Positions 28,253 to 35,991 of a stretch of DNA of 64,000 nt are shown here, piece by piece. Position numbers and translations under genes: made by a program. Each line of letters starts with the position of its first letter. The first letter of the stretch is position 1. The notes under the pieces were generated by a model. The model had not been told where the DNA came from. It did no database searches and saw nothing but the letters and a program-made list of their open reading frames with translations. The DNA is from Nocardia rosealba (GTDB taxonomy: Bacteria; Actinomycetota; Actinomycetes; Mycobacteriales; Mycobacteriaceae), in NCBI RefSeq assembly GCF_020216065.1, contig NZ_JAIWNA010000003.1, positions 572,882 to 636,881 on the forward strand, in the 5' to 3' direction.

Positions 28253-28875
28253 CTTGGCGAGACTGTTGGGACACGGGATCTGCGAGATCTGTTGCCCGTT
28301 TGCCGCGTGGATTCGAAGTGAATGAAATCAGGCTGGTTTGCTCGGAGACCTGCGGGTGAAGATGTGTTGGCCCCGCACCCCCGGAAATGGGTTTTGCTCA
28401 GTCCCGCAAGGGAGTTCGGGGTCGATTTGGCGATACCGGGGTTGCGGACGTGTCGTGTCGGAAACGACTGCATTAGGTATTAGGTATTGCTCGGCCCGGT
28501 CCGTGTCGGTTGTTAGGTCTTGCTGGGGTCGCACAGCGCCCGGCGATCCAGCGAATCGTTGCTGTCCACCACAGTGCTGTCGATGCTGCGGCGAGGTCTG
28601 CCTCGGACCGACCGATTCCTATGCCTGCCCGCCACGTATACTGTGAAACGCCAACCATTAGCTTGCATCAAGTCTGTGCGCGGCCGATTACCCAATCACG
28701 AACGCCCCGAGCTCGTTACCTTCGAGCTCGGGGCGTTCGGCGTTGCACGGCGGGTGGGCTGGACGAGGGATCGGCGGATCGCGTGCACATGCGGGGGCTG
28801 ACAGGCGGCCTGGCCGCCGATAAGTAAGTCTTATCGGTAGCCAGGGTCGACGTTGTCTTGGACAGCGGTCGGCAT
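28253..28875. other. Gene-free stretch between excisionase and IS3 element
   Basis: About 620 bp with several short overlapping open frames on both strands but none with convincing composition or family signature. Base composition is less GC-rich than the neighbours (for example the repeated TTAGGTATTAGGTATT near 28474-28489). The only structured feature is the long hairpin at 28700-28738. It may be the trimmed remainder of the integrated element. Confidence 0.5.
28700..28738. terminator. 16-bp perfect hairpin, probable terminator
   Basis: Bases 28700-28715 pair perfectly with 28723-28738 around the 7-base loop TTACCTT. No T-run follows on either side, so it may be an intrinsic terminator of the actinobacterial type or a protein-binding palindrome. 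Confidence 0.5.
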
Positions 28876-28890
28876 TGAGGTTCCCCCGCT
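28876..28890 (+). repeat. IS3 element left terminal inverted repeat
   Basis: TGAGGTTCCCCCGCT, exactly complementary to 30151-30165. Confidence 0.9.
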
Positions 28891-28939
28891 TTCTCGGAGG
28901 GCTCTGATTGTGGTCCGATAGGACCGGAAGGAGTCATTC

Positions 28940-29245
28940 GTGGCAGCACCGAAGAAGTACCCCGACGAGCTGAAGACCCGGGCCGTTCGACTGTATCGGG
29001 AGTCAGACCCGAAGCCGACGATCCGGAAGCTGGCCGCCCAGCTCGGGGTGCATCACGAAGCGTTGCGGCTGTGGATCCGCCAGGCGGAGGCCGATGCCGG
29101 CGAACGTGACGACAAGCCGACGACCGACATGCTGGCCGAGAACCGGGCCCTGAAGAAGCGGATCGCAGAGTTGGAGCGGGTGAACGCCGTATTGCGTGAT
29201 GCGAGTGCGTATTTCGCCTCGGAGCTCGGCCAGACCCGGCGGTGA
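28940..29245 (+). CDS. IS3-family transposase OrfA
   Basis: A 101-residue helix-turn-helix protein (KKYPDELKTRAVRLYRES, then TIRKLAAQLGVHHEALRLWIRQAE) with a leucine-zipper-like C-terminus (ENRALKKRIAELERVNAVLRDA). It binds the element's terminal repeats. GGAAGGAG stands about 8 bp before the GTG start. It overlaps orfB by 4 bp and a -1 frameshift near the end would give the OrfAB transposase. Confidence 0.9.
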   Translation: MAAPKKYPDELKTRAVRLYRESDPKPTIRKLAAQLGVHHEALRLWIRQAEADAGERDDKPTTDMLAENRALKKRIAELERVNAVLRDASAYFASELGQTRR

Positions 29246-30135
29246 TCGTGGCGTTCGTCAGCGAACACCCGCAGCACCCGGTCGAGCTCGTATTACGGGT
29301 TCTGGGAATCGCGTCGTCGACGTATTACGGCTGGTTGCGGCAGGCGCGGGAGCCGTCGCAGCGGCGGCTGGCCGACCAGGAGTTGCTGGCCGATATCGTC
29401 GACATCCATACCAGCTCGGGCGGAACCTACGGGTCACCGCGGATCCATGCGATGCTGCGCCGACGGGGGATCTCGGTCGGCCGCAAACGAGTCGAGCGCC
29501 TGATGCGGGGCGCCGGTTTGCAGGGCGCGTTCCTGCGCAAGAAATGGCGGCTGGGCTCGACCCGGCAGGATCGGCGTGCCACCCCGGCCCCGGACCTGGT
29601 CAACCGCGATTTCACGGCCGGTGAGCCGGACCGGCTGTGGGTTGCCGATGCCACCCGCATCGTCTGCGGTGAGGGCGTGTGCTGGCTGGCCGCGGTCCGC
29701 GACGCGTTCTCGAACCGGATCGTGGGCTGGAAGTGTTCGGACCGGTGCGACACCGAACTGGTCCTCGGTGCTCTCGAGTACGCGGTCTGGACCCGCGATG
29801 TCCGTGACGGGCAGCTGGTCCATCATTCCGACCGCGGGTCGACCTACACGGCGATTCGGTTCGCTAACCGGTTGGCCGACAACGGGATCGCCCAATCCAT
29901 GGGGTCGGTCGGTGACAGTTACGACAACGCCCTCATGGAGGACTTCTTCTCCACCCTGAAGACCGAGTTGGTGTATCGGAACAGTTGGCGGACAAGGGAA
30001 GACGCCGAGAACGCTCTGTTCGCCTACATCGACGGCTGGTACAACACCCAGCGGATCCAAAAACGGCTTGGCTGGCGATCACCCGACGAATACGAAGCCA
30101 GCTATCATCACCGGGTTCCCGCTGGAACCAGATAA
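29242..30135 (+). CDS. IS3-family transposase OrfB (DDE integrase core)
   Basis: A 297-residue protein with an HTH_21 region (YGSPRIHAMLRRRGISVGRKRVERLM) and the rve integrase core. The acidic triad is visible: Asp in LWVADATRI, Asp in VHHSDRGSTY and Glu in DNALMEDFFSTLKTE, followed by YNTQRIQKRLGWRSPDEYE. No stop or frameshift interrupts it, so the element looks potentially active. Confidence 0.92.
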   Translation: MIVAFVSEHPQHPVELVLRVLGIASSTYYGWLRQAREPSQRRLADQELLADIVDIHTSSGGTYGSPRIHAMLRRRGISVGRKRVERLMRGAGLQGAFLRKKWRLGSTRQDRRATPAPDLVNRDFTAGEPDRLWVADATRIVCGEGVCWLAAVRDAFSNRIVGWKCSDRCDTELVLGALEYAVWTRDVRDGQLVHHSDRGSTYTAIRFANRLADNGIAQSMGSVGDSYDNALMEDFFSTLKTELVYRNSWRTREDAENALFAYIDGWYNTQRIQKRLGWRSPDEYEASYHHRVPAGTR

Positions 30136-30150
30136 TCCGCTCTCCGGACT

Positions 30151-30165
30151 AGCGGGGGAACCTCA
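30151..30165 (-). repeat. IS3 element right terminal inverted repeat
   Basis: AGCGGGGGAACCTCA, the exact reverse complement of the left end at 28876-28890; the CA terminus fits the IS3 family. Confidence 0.9.
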
Positions 30166-30282
30166 GGATGATCCCTTGCCTGGCGGCAGCTCGCCAGCCT
30201 GGACGTCCGCTACTGCTCTGCTCGCTGGTCGGCTGCCGCAACCCCGCCCCGGCTCCGGGCCGCGACGGTCACACCCGGTCCG

Positions 30283-31287
30283 TCAGCGGCGGACCTGCAA
30301 GCACTCGTCGTCGTCGGGGTCGATCGTCGCCCGGTACCCGGCGGCGATCAGGGCCTCGGCGTAACCGCGCAACTCCGCGGAGGGGTCCAGCTCTTCCGGC
30401 GCGCCGGACTCATCGGACTCGTCCGGCTCGTCGGCCTCGGCGAACCACACCTCGACGAAAGGCTCCTCGCTCTCGCGGGTGCACGTGTAGAAGCCGTCGT
30501 CCCAGCGGTCCTGCTCCTGATACCGGGCTTGGCGCAGTACCTCACGGATCGTTTCCTCGGGGCTCAGCGGCGTTTCCCTTTTCGCCTGCCGTGGTCCGGA
30601 CACGCGCAACAACGATCGTCCGGCCTCCATCGCCGACAGGACTTGCCGGCGGTCGAAGTCCCAGAAGTCGGGGTCCAAACCGCGCAGTGCCCTCATCGAC
30701 CGCGAACCGAGGTTCGGCAAAATCTGGTCCCGCAGGTCGAGGACGTGGCCCGCCCAGCTGCCGACCTGTACCTTCGCCGGGTCCGCGACTTGGAGGAAGT
30801 TCCCGGCGACGCCTATTTCAGCATTGAGGCGGCCGTGGAACTCGAACGCGTGCTGCTCAGTCAGCACGACCTCGGCGCGGGTGTCGCCCTTGATGACCGT
30901 GCGACCGTGGTTGTAGATACCGGCGAGAGTCTGTGCGACCTCCAGATTTCCCTCGACAAGGACTTCGCTGCCCGAGGTGCCGAAGTTTTTCGCGCGTACA
31001 TCGCCGCGTACCAGGAGAAACGGGCCGAAATCCATCTCCCAGTTGGTTATCCAATCAGTGACGGTGAGGTCGCCGTCGACGACGAGACCGCTGAAGGACA
31101 CCGAGTTGGTCGCCGTCAGTCCGGACCAGGTGTCGAGCTCGGTGAAGTCGAGTGGCAGGTTCTCCAGAGTGACGTCGCCCGAGACGACGACGACCTCCTC
31201 GTTGTCGTCCGCTCTGTCGAGGCCGAACAGCGACCGCAGCCGGAATCGCTGATCGGCCTCTCGCAACGTGACCGCCGTGATCTCCAT
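30283..31287 (-). CDS. Beta-helix-like protein of unknown function
   Basis: A 334-residue acidic cytosolic protein started at ATG 31287 with GAGAGAG upstream. Residues ~35-150 carry short regular strands of the kind VVVSGDVTLENL, LVVDGDLTVTD, LLVRGDVRAKNF, VLVEGNLEVAQ and VIKGDTRAEVV, with a rung spacing of about 20-25 residues, resembling a polymer-forming (bactofilin-like) beta-helix. The C-terminal part is very rich in Glu and Asp (ADEPDESDESGAPEELD) and ends YAEALIAAGYRATIDPDDDE. No enzyme motif is seen. It sits between an IS3 element and IS debris, so it may be cargo brought in by transfer. Confidence 0.7.
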   Translation of the reverse strand: MEITAVTLREADQRFRLRSLFGLDRADDNEEVVVVSGDVTLENLPLDFTELDTWSGLTATNSVSFSGLVVDGDLTVTDWITNWEMDFGPFLLVRGDVRAKNFGTSGSEVLVEGNLEVAQTLAGIYNHGRTVIKGDTRAEVVLTEQHAFEFHGRLNAEIGVAGNFLQVADPAKVQVGSWAGHVLDLRDQILPNLGSRSMRALRGLDPDFWDFDRRQVLSAMEAGRSLLRVSGPRQAKRETPLSPEETIREVLRQARYQEQDRWDDGFYTCTRESEEPFVEVWFAEADEPDESDESGAPEELDPSAELRGYAEALIAAGYRATIDPDDDECLQVRR

Positions 31288-31933
31288 GTCAGGCTCTCTC
31301 TTTCGCACCCTTGCACAGATCGGAGTCGGCCGACTCCACATCTACGCAGGACCCTAGTCACATTGGACCGCACGTCGCAGGTCTCCCAGCCGACGAACTC
31401 GCGCGTTCGGTCCTGTGGCTGCTGCAGCCCGACGCTGCTCGATCTTGCTGCCTGGAGAGCTACCGCACCGACCCGGATCCGGAACGTCGGCACCTCGCGG
31501 TTGAGTTGCTGCGTGTCGTCGCCACGCTGATGACCTCCCGCTGGTCGGTGAGTTCCTCGCTGACGCTGATCCAGCCGTCCAGACCCGGGGTATTGGCGTC
31601 CTCGATCAGCTTCTGTTCCGCGGCCAGGTCGACGACACGGAGCCCTTTCTGCAGGCCGCGGAGCATCACCCGAATCCCCAGGTCCGCGAAAAGCACACCT
31701 TCTTGCTCGAGTGTCTGGCATCCCGTGGGAGTCGCGATTGAACGCTAGCGCGGCCTGGCGAGTTCTCCTGATGATCGGCGGTCTGCCGGTCGAGCCTCGC
31801 CGGCAGTTCGTCCACGGGCGGCACGCCCCTCACCGGCCGAGTTGTCAACCCCGAAGGACTTTCGGCGCCGACCACTTAGCTAATGACATCCTCTATGGGT
31901 TGCATCGTTTTCGGGTGAGTACTCGGCAGCAGT
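31288..31933. other. Mostly non-coding stretch upstream of the beta-helix gene
   Basis: About 650 bp with no confident gene. A short minus-strand frame at 31460-31696 is listed separately. The remaining frames on both strands are disrupted or of non-coding composition. The stretch ends at the CoA-transferase fragment and looks like debris left by rearrangement. Confidence 0.45.
31460..31696 (-). CDS. Short uncharacterised frame, possibly a gene remnant
   Basis: 78 residues. The first 55 (MLFADLGIRVMLRGLQKG, then LVVDLAAEQKLIEDAN and GWISVSEELTDQREV) have protein-like composition with regular hydrophobic spacing, while the end (TTRSNSTARCRRSGSGSVR) does not. This suggests the start of a real gene whose 3' part has been lost or shifted out of frame. 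No family recognised. Confidence 0.3.
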   Translation of the reverse strand: MLFADLGIRVMLRGLQKGLRVVDLAAEQKLIEDANTPGLDGWISVSEELTDQREVISVATTRSNSTARCRRSGSGSVR

Positions 31934-32093
31934 CCGCCCCCGCCGCTCATCGGTAAGGCCTCCGTCGACCGGATCATCACCGACCTCGGTGTCCTGGATG
32001 TCACCGAAGGCGGACTGGTCCTCGTCGAGACGGCGCCGGCGTCACCACCGCCGAGATCACCGGCAGAACGAGCCAACGACATCACATCGAGAT
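31934..32093 (+). pseudogene. Fragment of a 3-oxoacid CoA-transferase subunit B
   Basis: Translation in the frame starting at 31943 gives PLIGKASVDRIITDLGVLD then VTEGGLVLVETAP, which lines up with [19 protein letters not shown] and [13 protein letters not shown] of the intact CoA-transferase B subunit at 61662-62306. After about base 32038 the match continues one frame over as GVTTAEITGRT, so there is a one-base frameshift. Only the C-terminal ~50 codons remain; the fragment stops where the IS30-family sequence begins. Confidence 0.7.
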
Positions 32094-33362
32094 GCTTCCC
32101 GGACTCCCCGGTCCTGTTCTCGACTTCCCGAAGTACTGTCGCAGAAGACCATTCGTGTTCTCGTTGGTGCCTCGCTGCCACGGACTATGAGGATCGGCGA
32201 AGAACACCGGAATCCCTGTCTTGCTGGTGAATGCAACGTGGGCCGACATTTCCTTGCCGCGGTCCCACGTCAGTGACCTCAACAGCTTCACGGGAAATCG
32301 CTGCATAGCGGTCGCGAGGGCTCTGTTCATCGACTCAGCTCCGTACCCACTCAACGCGGGACCGTTCTTCACCGGAGCCGCAGCGCCCCAGCCCTTCTCG
32401 CGGGGCAGGTGGATGAGCATCGTAAACCGTGTCGACCGATCGACAACAGTGCCGATCGCAGAGCGGTCTGTACCGATGATGAGGTCGCCTTCCCAGTGGC
32501 CGGGTACCGCCCGGTCGTCGGCCTCCGGCGGGCGTTCGCTCAGCAGGGCGCCCGCAGTCACGTGCGCCCATGCCACCCGCTTGGACCGTGCTCGGGGCAT
32601 CCGCAATGACCGCCCGGTACGCAGACACAAGATCAGTTCGCGTTCGAGCGCGCCGCGCCCGTCGATATATAGCGCCTGGTAGATCGCGTCATGGCTGATG
32701 CGCATCGATCGGTCATCAGGAAAATCGATCGCGAGGCGTTGAGAGATCTGCTGCGGACTCCACGCCTGCGCCCATCGCCGATCGCCGCGGTGTGGCTTGT
32801 TCCGGCCGGTCCACACACCAGGGTCGGGGCCGGCCACCGCGGTGCCGCCAGGACCAGCGATTTGCCCGGCCAAGCGCTGCTGGACGTAGTTGCGCAGGCG
32901 GGGGTTCGCCACCAACTTGGCAGCTTTCGGGCGTCGGGCGAATAGTTCGGCTTTCCACTGGGCGACCGAGGCGCGGTAGTCGAGCTTCCCGCCCCGGGTC
33001 GCGGCATTGCGCCGCAGTTCGCGCGAAATCGTCGATGGACTACGGCCCAGCGCTGAAGCGATGTGCCGGACACCGCCGCCTCGGGCCCGCAGTAGCGCGA
33101 TCTCCTCGCGCTCGGCGAACGACAGGAACCGGCCCGACGGCGGGCTCCATGAATATGGCGACATCCCGCCAGCATCACGGAACCACCTGGTTCCCGCGAC
33201 CGGTGAAACTCCCACCGCGACACCGGCTTCCGTCGGAAGGTCGCCGCGGGCGATCTCGTTCCAGAATGCCCGCTCGACGGCTCGCTGATGTCCGGGATGC
33301 CCAGGTGACCGCATCGGAGCTCGACCGGTCACCTCCTTCACCCAGTTCGATGGCCTTCCCAC
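32082..33362 (-). pseudogene. IS30-family transposase lacking its 3' end
   Basis: A 426-residue frame with IS30 features: FLSFAEREEIALLRARGGGVRHIASALGRSPSTISRELRRNA is the N-terminal helix-turn-helix, and the DDE core appears as HWEGDLIIG, TWDRGKEMSAH and QRGTNENTNGLLRQYF. After NGLLRQYF the family should continue for about 40 residues, but the frame runs into unrelated GKSRTGPGSPGSISM, at about base 32129. The C-terminus of the enzyme and the distal end of the element are therefore missing and transposition is unlikely. Confidence 0.8.
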
Positions 33363-33400
33363 AACACCCTCCTGACCTTGGGTGTTGCTTCCACCGGTTG
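32129..33400 (-). mobile_element. Truncated IS30-family element
   Basis: Extent judged from where transposase similarity starts and ends. The left border (32129) abuts the CoA-transferase fragment. The right border is near 33400, where an IS3-family transposase tail begins. Terminal repeats could not be paired because the left end is lost. Confidence 0.6.
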
Positions 33401-33699
33401 AACCTGATCAATTTCGAAGCCGGAAGTTCGTGGGCGCCTTGACTCGTCACGGCATGTCCGGATCGATGGGCCGTGTCGGCGCGGCCGGTGACAACGCCGC
33501 TATGGAGAGTTTCTTCGCGCTGCTGCAGAAGAACGTCCTCGACCGCCGCTCCTGGTGCAGTCGTGAGGAATTACGCATCGCGATCGTCACCTGGATCGAA
33601 CGGACCTACCACCGCCGCCGACGGCAAGCCGCCCTCGGCCGTTTGACACCCATCGAATACGAATCCATCATGACCCCACCGGCCAGTCAGGCCGCGTGA
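33382..33699 (+). pseudogene. C-terminal fragment of an IS3-family transposase
   Basis: Translation from about 33400 reads FRSRKFVGALTRHGMSGSMG, RVGAAGDNAAMESFFALLQKNVLDRR and YHRRRRQAALGRLTPIEYE, the last ~95 residues of an IS3-family OrfB including the catalytic Glu. The two Asp residues and the rest of the element are missing on the left, where the IS30-family sequence begins, so the older IS3 copy was cut by the IS30 insertion or by deletion. It differs from the intact IS3 element at 28.9 kb. Confidence 0.8.
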
Positions 33700-33847
33700 C
33701 CGAACCTGTCACCTGATCTTGCAGCAGTCCCGTTGTCCGAATCGCGCACGGACGCGGTGTGGAGTGCTGTGCGCGCGAGCTACACACGCGCCGCGACACG
33801 ACCGCGAGCTAGCTGAGCCCGGCTGCCCGCTAGCACATACTGGTCGG

Positions 33848-35053
33848 ATGGCCCAACCCGAGCACAGCGCCGAGGAGCGGCGCGCGAACTGGACCGAGCT
33901 GTTCTTCGACCTGGTGGCGGTGGCAGGGATCGGCCAGCTCACCCACCTGTTGCATCGCGGCCCGTCACTGGGCGAGTTCGGCTTGTATGTGGTGTTGTAC
34001 CTGGCATTTTGGGTGGCGTGGGCGTGCGTGACCGTGTACAGCAATGTCGCGGGAGAGCAGGCACGCACCACGATGGTGTTGGGGTGCATGTTCGGGTTGT
34101 GCGTGATGATGGCCGCGGTCGGTGGTGCGCCCGACAAGCACATGGATGTCTTCGCGGCGATCTATGTGGTGGTGCGGGTGGCGTCGTCGGTGGTGTGGAA
34201 GCCCGGCCAGATCGTGGTGGATTGGCCGATCGCGCAGATCGGTGCGGGTGCCGTGCCGTGGCTGGTGTCGTTGTGGGTGCCCGCGCCGTGGAAGTTCGTG
34301 CTGTGGGCGGTGGGGTTGGGGATCGATCTGTGGACCATGTTCGCGATCGACTCCGAACGGATGATGGTCGGTGCCGAGCAGCAGCTGCGTGCCCGGTTGC
34401 GTCGCGGTCGCGGCGGGCCACCGCGTGGTGGTCCGGGTCGGCGGTCCGGCGCACTGCAACCGCCGAAATTGCAGGCGTTGCATGCCGATGCGCCGCATCT
34501 GGGGGAACGCCTCGGCCAATACCTGATCATCATGCTCGGTGAAGGGGTGATCTTGGTGATCGCGGCGATTTCCGTGGAGGAATGGACCCTCCCGGTGTGC
34601 GTGGTCGGGGCAGGATCGTTCCTGTGTCTGGTCGCAATGTGGGCGTTGAGCTTGCGTTACGGGTTCGTGCCGCGCCTGACGGGTGAGGCGCCGGACGCGG
34701 TCGGTCTGCCTTACCAACGGGTGATGGCGGCCCATTGCGGGGTCAGCGGCGCGATCGCCACTGTCGCCAGTGGGTTGGGTTTGGTCGCCGCGCACCCGTC
34801 GGGTCATCTACCTGCAGGGCTGGGCTGGGTGCTCGGCGGTGGTGCTGCCGCCTTCTTCGTGGTGTGTGGACTCAGCGGCATGCGCTATGCCGGGGCCAAA
34901 TGGTTGGTGCGGTGGCCGCTGCCGTGCTCGGTCGTCGCACTCACGCTCGGTTGGGCTGCGCCGCATATCGGCGGGGTGTGGCTGGTGCTCGGAGTGATGG
35001 TCACTCTTGTGGGCGCGGTGGTCTCGGAGGCCCTCCGCACGCGGCGCGCATAG
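33848..35053 (+). CDS. LtrA family membrane protein
   Basis: A 401-residue protein of the bacterial low-temperature-requirement A family. The N-terminal hallmark RRANWTELFFDLVAVAGIGQLTHLL is clear, followed by about ten membrane helices. A basic Gly/Arg loop (LRRGRGGPPRGGPGRRS) divides the two halves, and LGERLGQYLIIMLGEGVILVI in the second half is also typical. The molecular role of LtrA proteins is unknown. ATG 33848 is chosen from the conserved start; 43 upstream codons in frame are of poor composition. It converges with the GtrA gene 3 bp away. Confidence 0.88.
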   Translation: MAQPEHSAEERRANWTELFFDLVAVAGIGQLTHLLHRGPSLGEFGLYVVLYLAFWVAWACVTVYSNVAGEQARTTMVLGCMFGLCVMMAAVGGAPDKHMDVFAAIYVVVRVASSVVWKPGQIVVDWPIAQIGAGAVPWLVSLWVPAPWKFVLWAVGLGIDLWTMFAIDSERMMVGAEQQLRARLRRGRGGPPRGGPGRRSGALQPPKLQALHADAPHLGERLGQYLIIMLGEGVILVIAAISVEEWTLPVCVVGAGSFLCLVAMWALSLRYGFVPRLTGEAPDAVGLPYQRVMAAHCGVSGAIATVASGLGLVAAHPSGHLPAGLGWVLGGGAAAFFVVCGLSGMRYAGAKWLVRWPLPCSVVALTLGWAAPHIGGVWLVLGVMVTLVGAVVSEALRTRRA

Positions 35054-35056
35054 TGG

Positions 35057-35455
35057 TCAGAAGACCAGGTCACGCAGGGCCAGGAACCGGATGCCGCCGA
35101 CGATTGCGGTGATGGTGAGCACCGCGAGTGCTTGGGCGATGTCGCCGAGGCCGGGCGCCCAGACGCCCAGAGCGGCCAGGGCTGCGGTGGTGATGGCCAG
35201 TCCCAGCAGCGCCAAGCCGCCGCCTTCCCATTGTGCGGTGAACCAGCCGACGCGTTCGGCGGCGTGAAAGGTGAGCTGGCGGTGCAATTCGTTGGCAATT
35301 ATGGTGCTCACCACGGAGCCGACGATATTGGCGATCAGCGGGCCGACACGATGGAGAGCGAAGAACAAGGCCACATAGGCGATATTGCTCGATCCGCCGA
35401 CCAGCGAGAACCGTATCAGCTGGGGCAATACGCGGTCGCCGCGCAGATAGCCCAC
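35057..35455 (-). CDS. GtrA-family small membrane protein
   Basis: About 132 residues with four membrane helices: RFSLVGGSSNIAYVALFFALHRVG, LIANIVGSVVSTIIANE, GGLALLGLAITTAALAALGV and ALAVLTITAIVGGIRFLALR. GtrA proteins are thought to flip or present polyprenyl-linked sugars for cell-surface glycans. HRQLTFHAAERV after helix 2 is the family's basic motif. GTG 35455 is chosen because similarity with the decayed second copy at 41.6 kb extends through YLRGDRV; the true start could lie a little further upstream. Confidence 0.8.
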   Translation of the reverse strand: MGYLRGDRVLPQLIRFSLVGGSSNIAYVALFFALHRVGPLIANIVGSVVSTIIANELHRQLTFHAAERVGWFTAQWEGGGLALLGLAITTAALAALGVWAPGLGDIAQALAVLTITAIVGGIRFLALRDLVF

Positions 35456-35991
35456 GTCCCGCTGGATCCGCAGTGTGGACGATGGCAGGCGAGTGCTGGT
35501 ACACGACACACGTGGCTTGGGTCGAGAGCACCCTTGTTGGCCGCTGGATTCACGCCGCACCGTCGAAGTTCTCACCGCAAGGATAGAAGTGAGAGAGGGC
35601 GTCCAATGTCACCCAGTAGTTTTGCCATGGAACTATTCTATCATGGAAGTGGTTGGTGGCGGGCTAGGTGACAGAGCTGAAGGGTCCTACATGTACGCGG
35701 CACAGTCGCTGATAGCGGATTGCTGACTTCTCAGCGCACGTGGCGTTGGCCGGCAATGCGTGAGGTCAAGCGTTCGCGGTCGAGTTCGGCGATCGCTGCA
35801 GCCGTCGAGCAGTGCCGACTGTGGGGCGGTTCGGCGGGCCGAGTTGTGATTTCGGAAGCGTGGCAATGAGGGCGAGCCGAGCGGCCTGGTGCGCGTGCGC
35901 GTCTGATCCCACAGATACTGCGAATGCAGTACGAGCAATGTCCTCCGTATGCACGATGCTGACTACGGAGCCGCCGAATCAACATGGTCGT
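35456..35991. other. Intergenic stretch with a MarR-like operator, upstream of mmpL
   Basis: About 535 bp without a convincing gene. It carries the palindromic site at 35625-35649. An ATG inside that site (35643) opens a 27-codon frame (MEVVGGGLGDRAEGS) whose start resembles that of the truncated MFS gene at 41185, so it may be the scar of a deleted transporter gene. The promoter of the MMPL gene must lie in the right half. Confidence 0.5.
35625..35649. promoter_or_regulatory. Palindromic operator, copy 1 (MarR-like)
   Basis: The 25-bp site contains TGGAACTATTCTATCA, an imperfect palindrome, flanked by CCA and TGGAAG. It matches the site at 41167-41191 at 21 of 25 positions. The second copy lies between marR and a divergent transporter start, which suggests the MarR protein binds both. 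Confidence 0.55.

Larger units (their letters stand above)
28876..30165 (+). mobile_element. Complete IS3-family insertion sequence
   Basis: A 1290-bp element bounded by terminal inverted repeats with the TG...CA ends typical of IS3. The outer 15 bp are identical (TGAGGTTCCCCCGCT), and the next 12 show partial complementarity. It holds two overlapping frames, orfA and orfB, in the -1 relation used for frameshift production of the transposase. The bases just outside the ends (CAT on the left, GGA on the right) do not form a target duplication, which suggests a later rearrangement or one-ended event. Confidence 0.88.

Noticed and set aside
28474..28490. Tandem ATTAGGT repeats as a possible iteron origin
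   Set aside because: There are only two copies and no replication gene nearby, too little for an origin.
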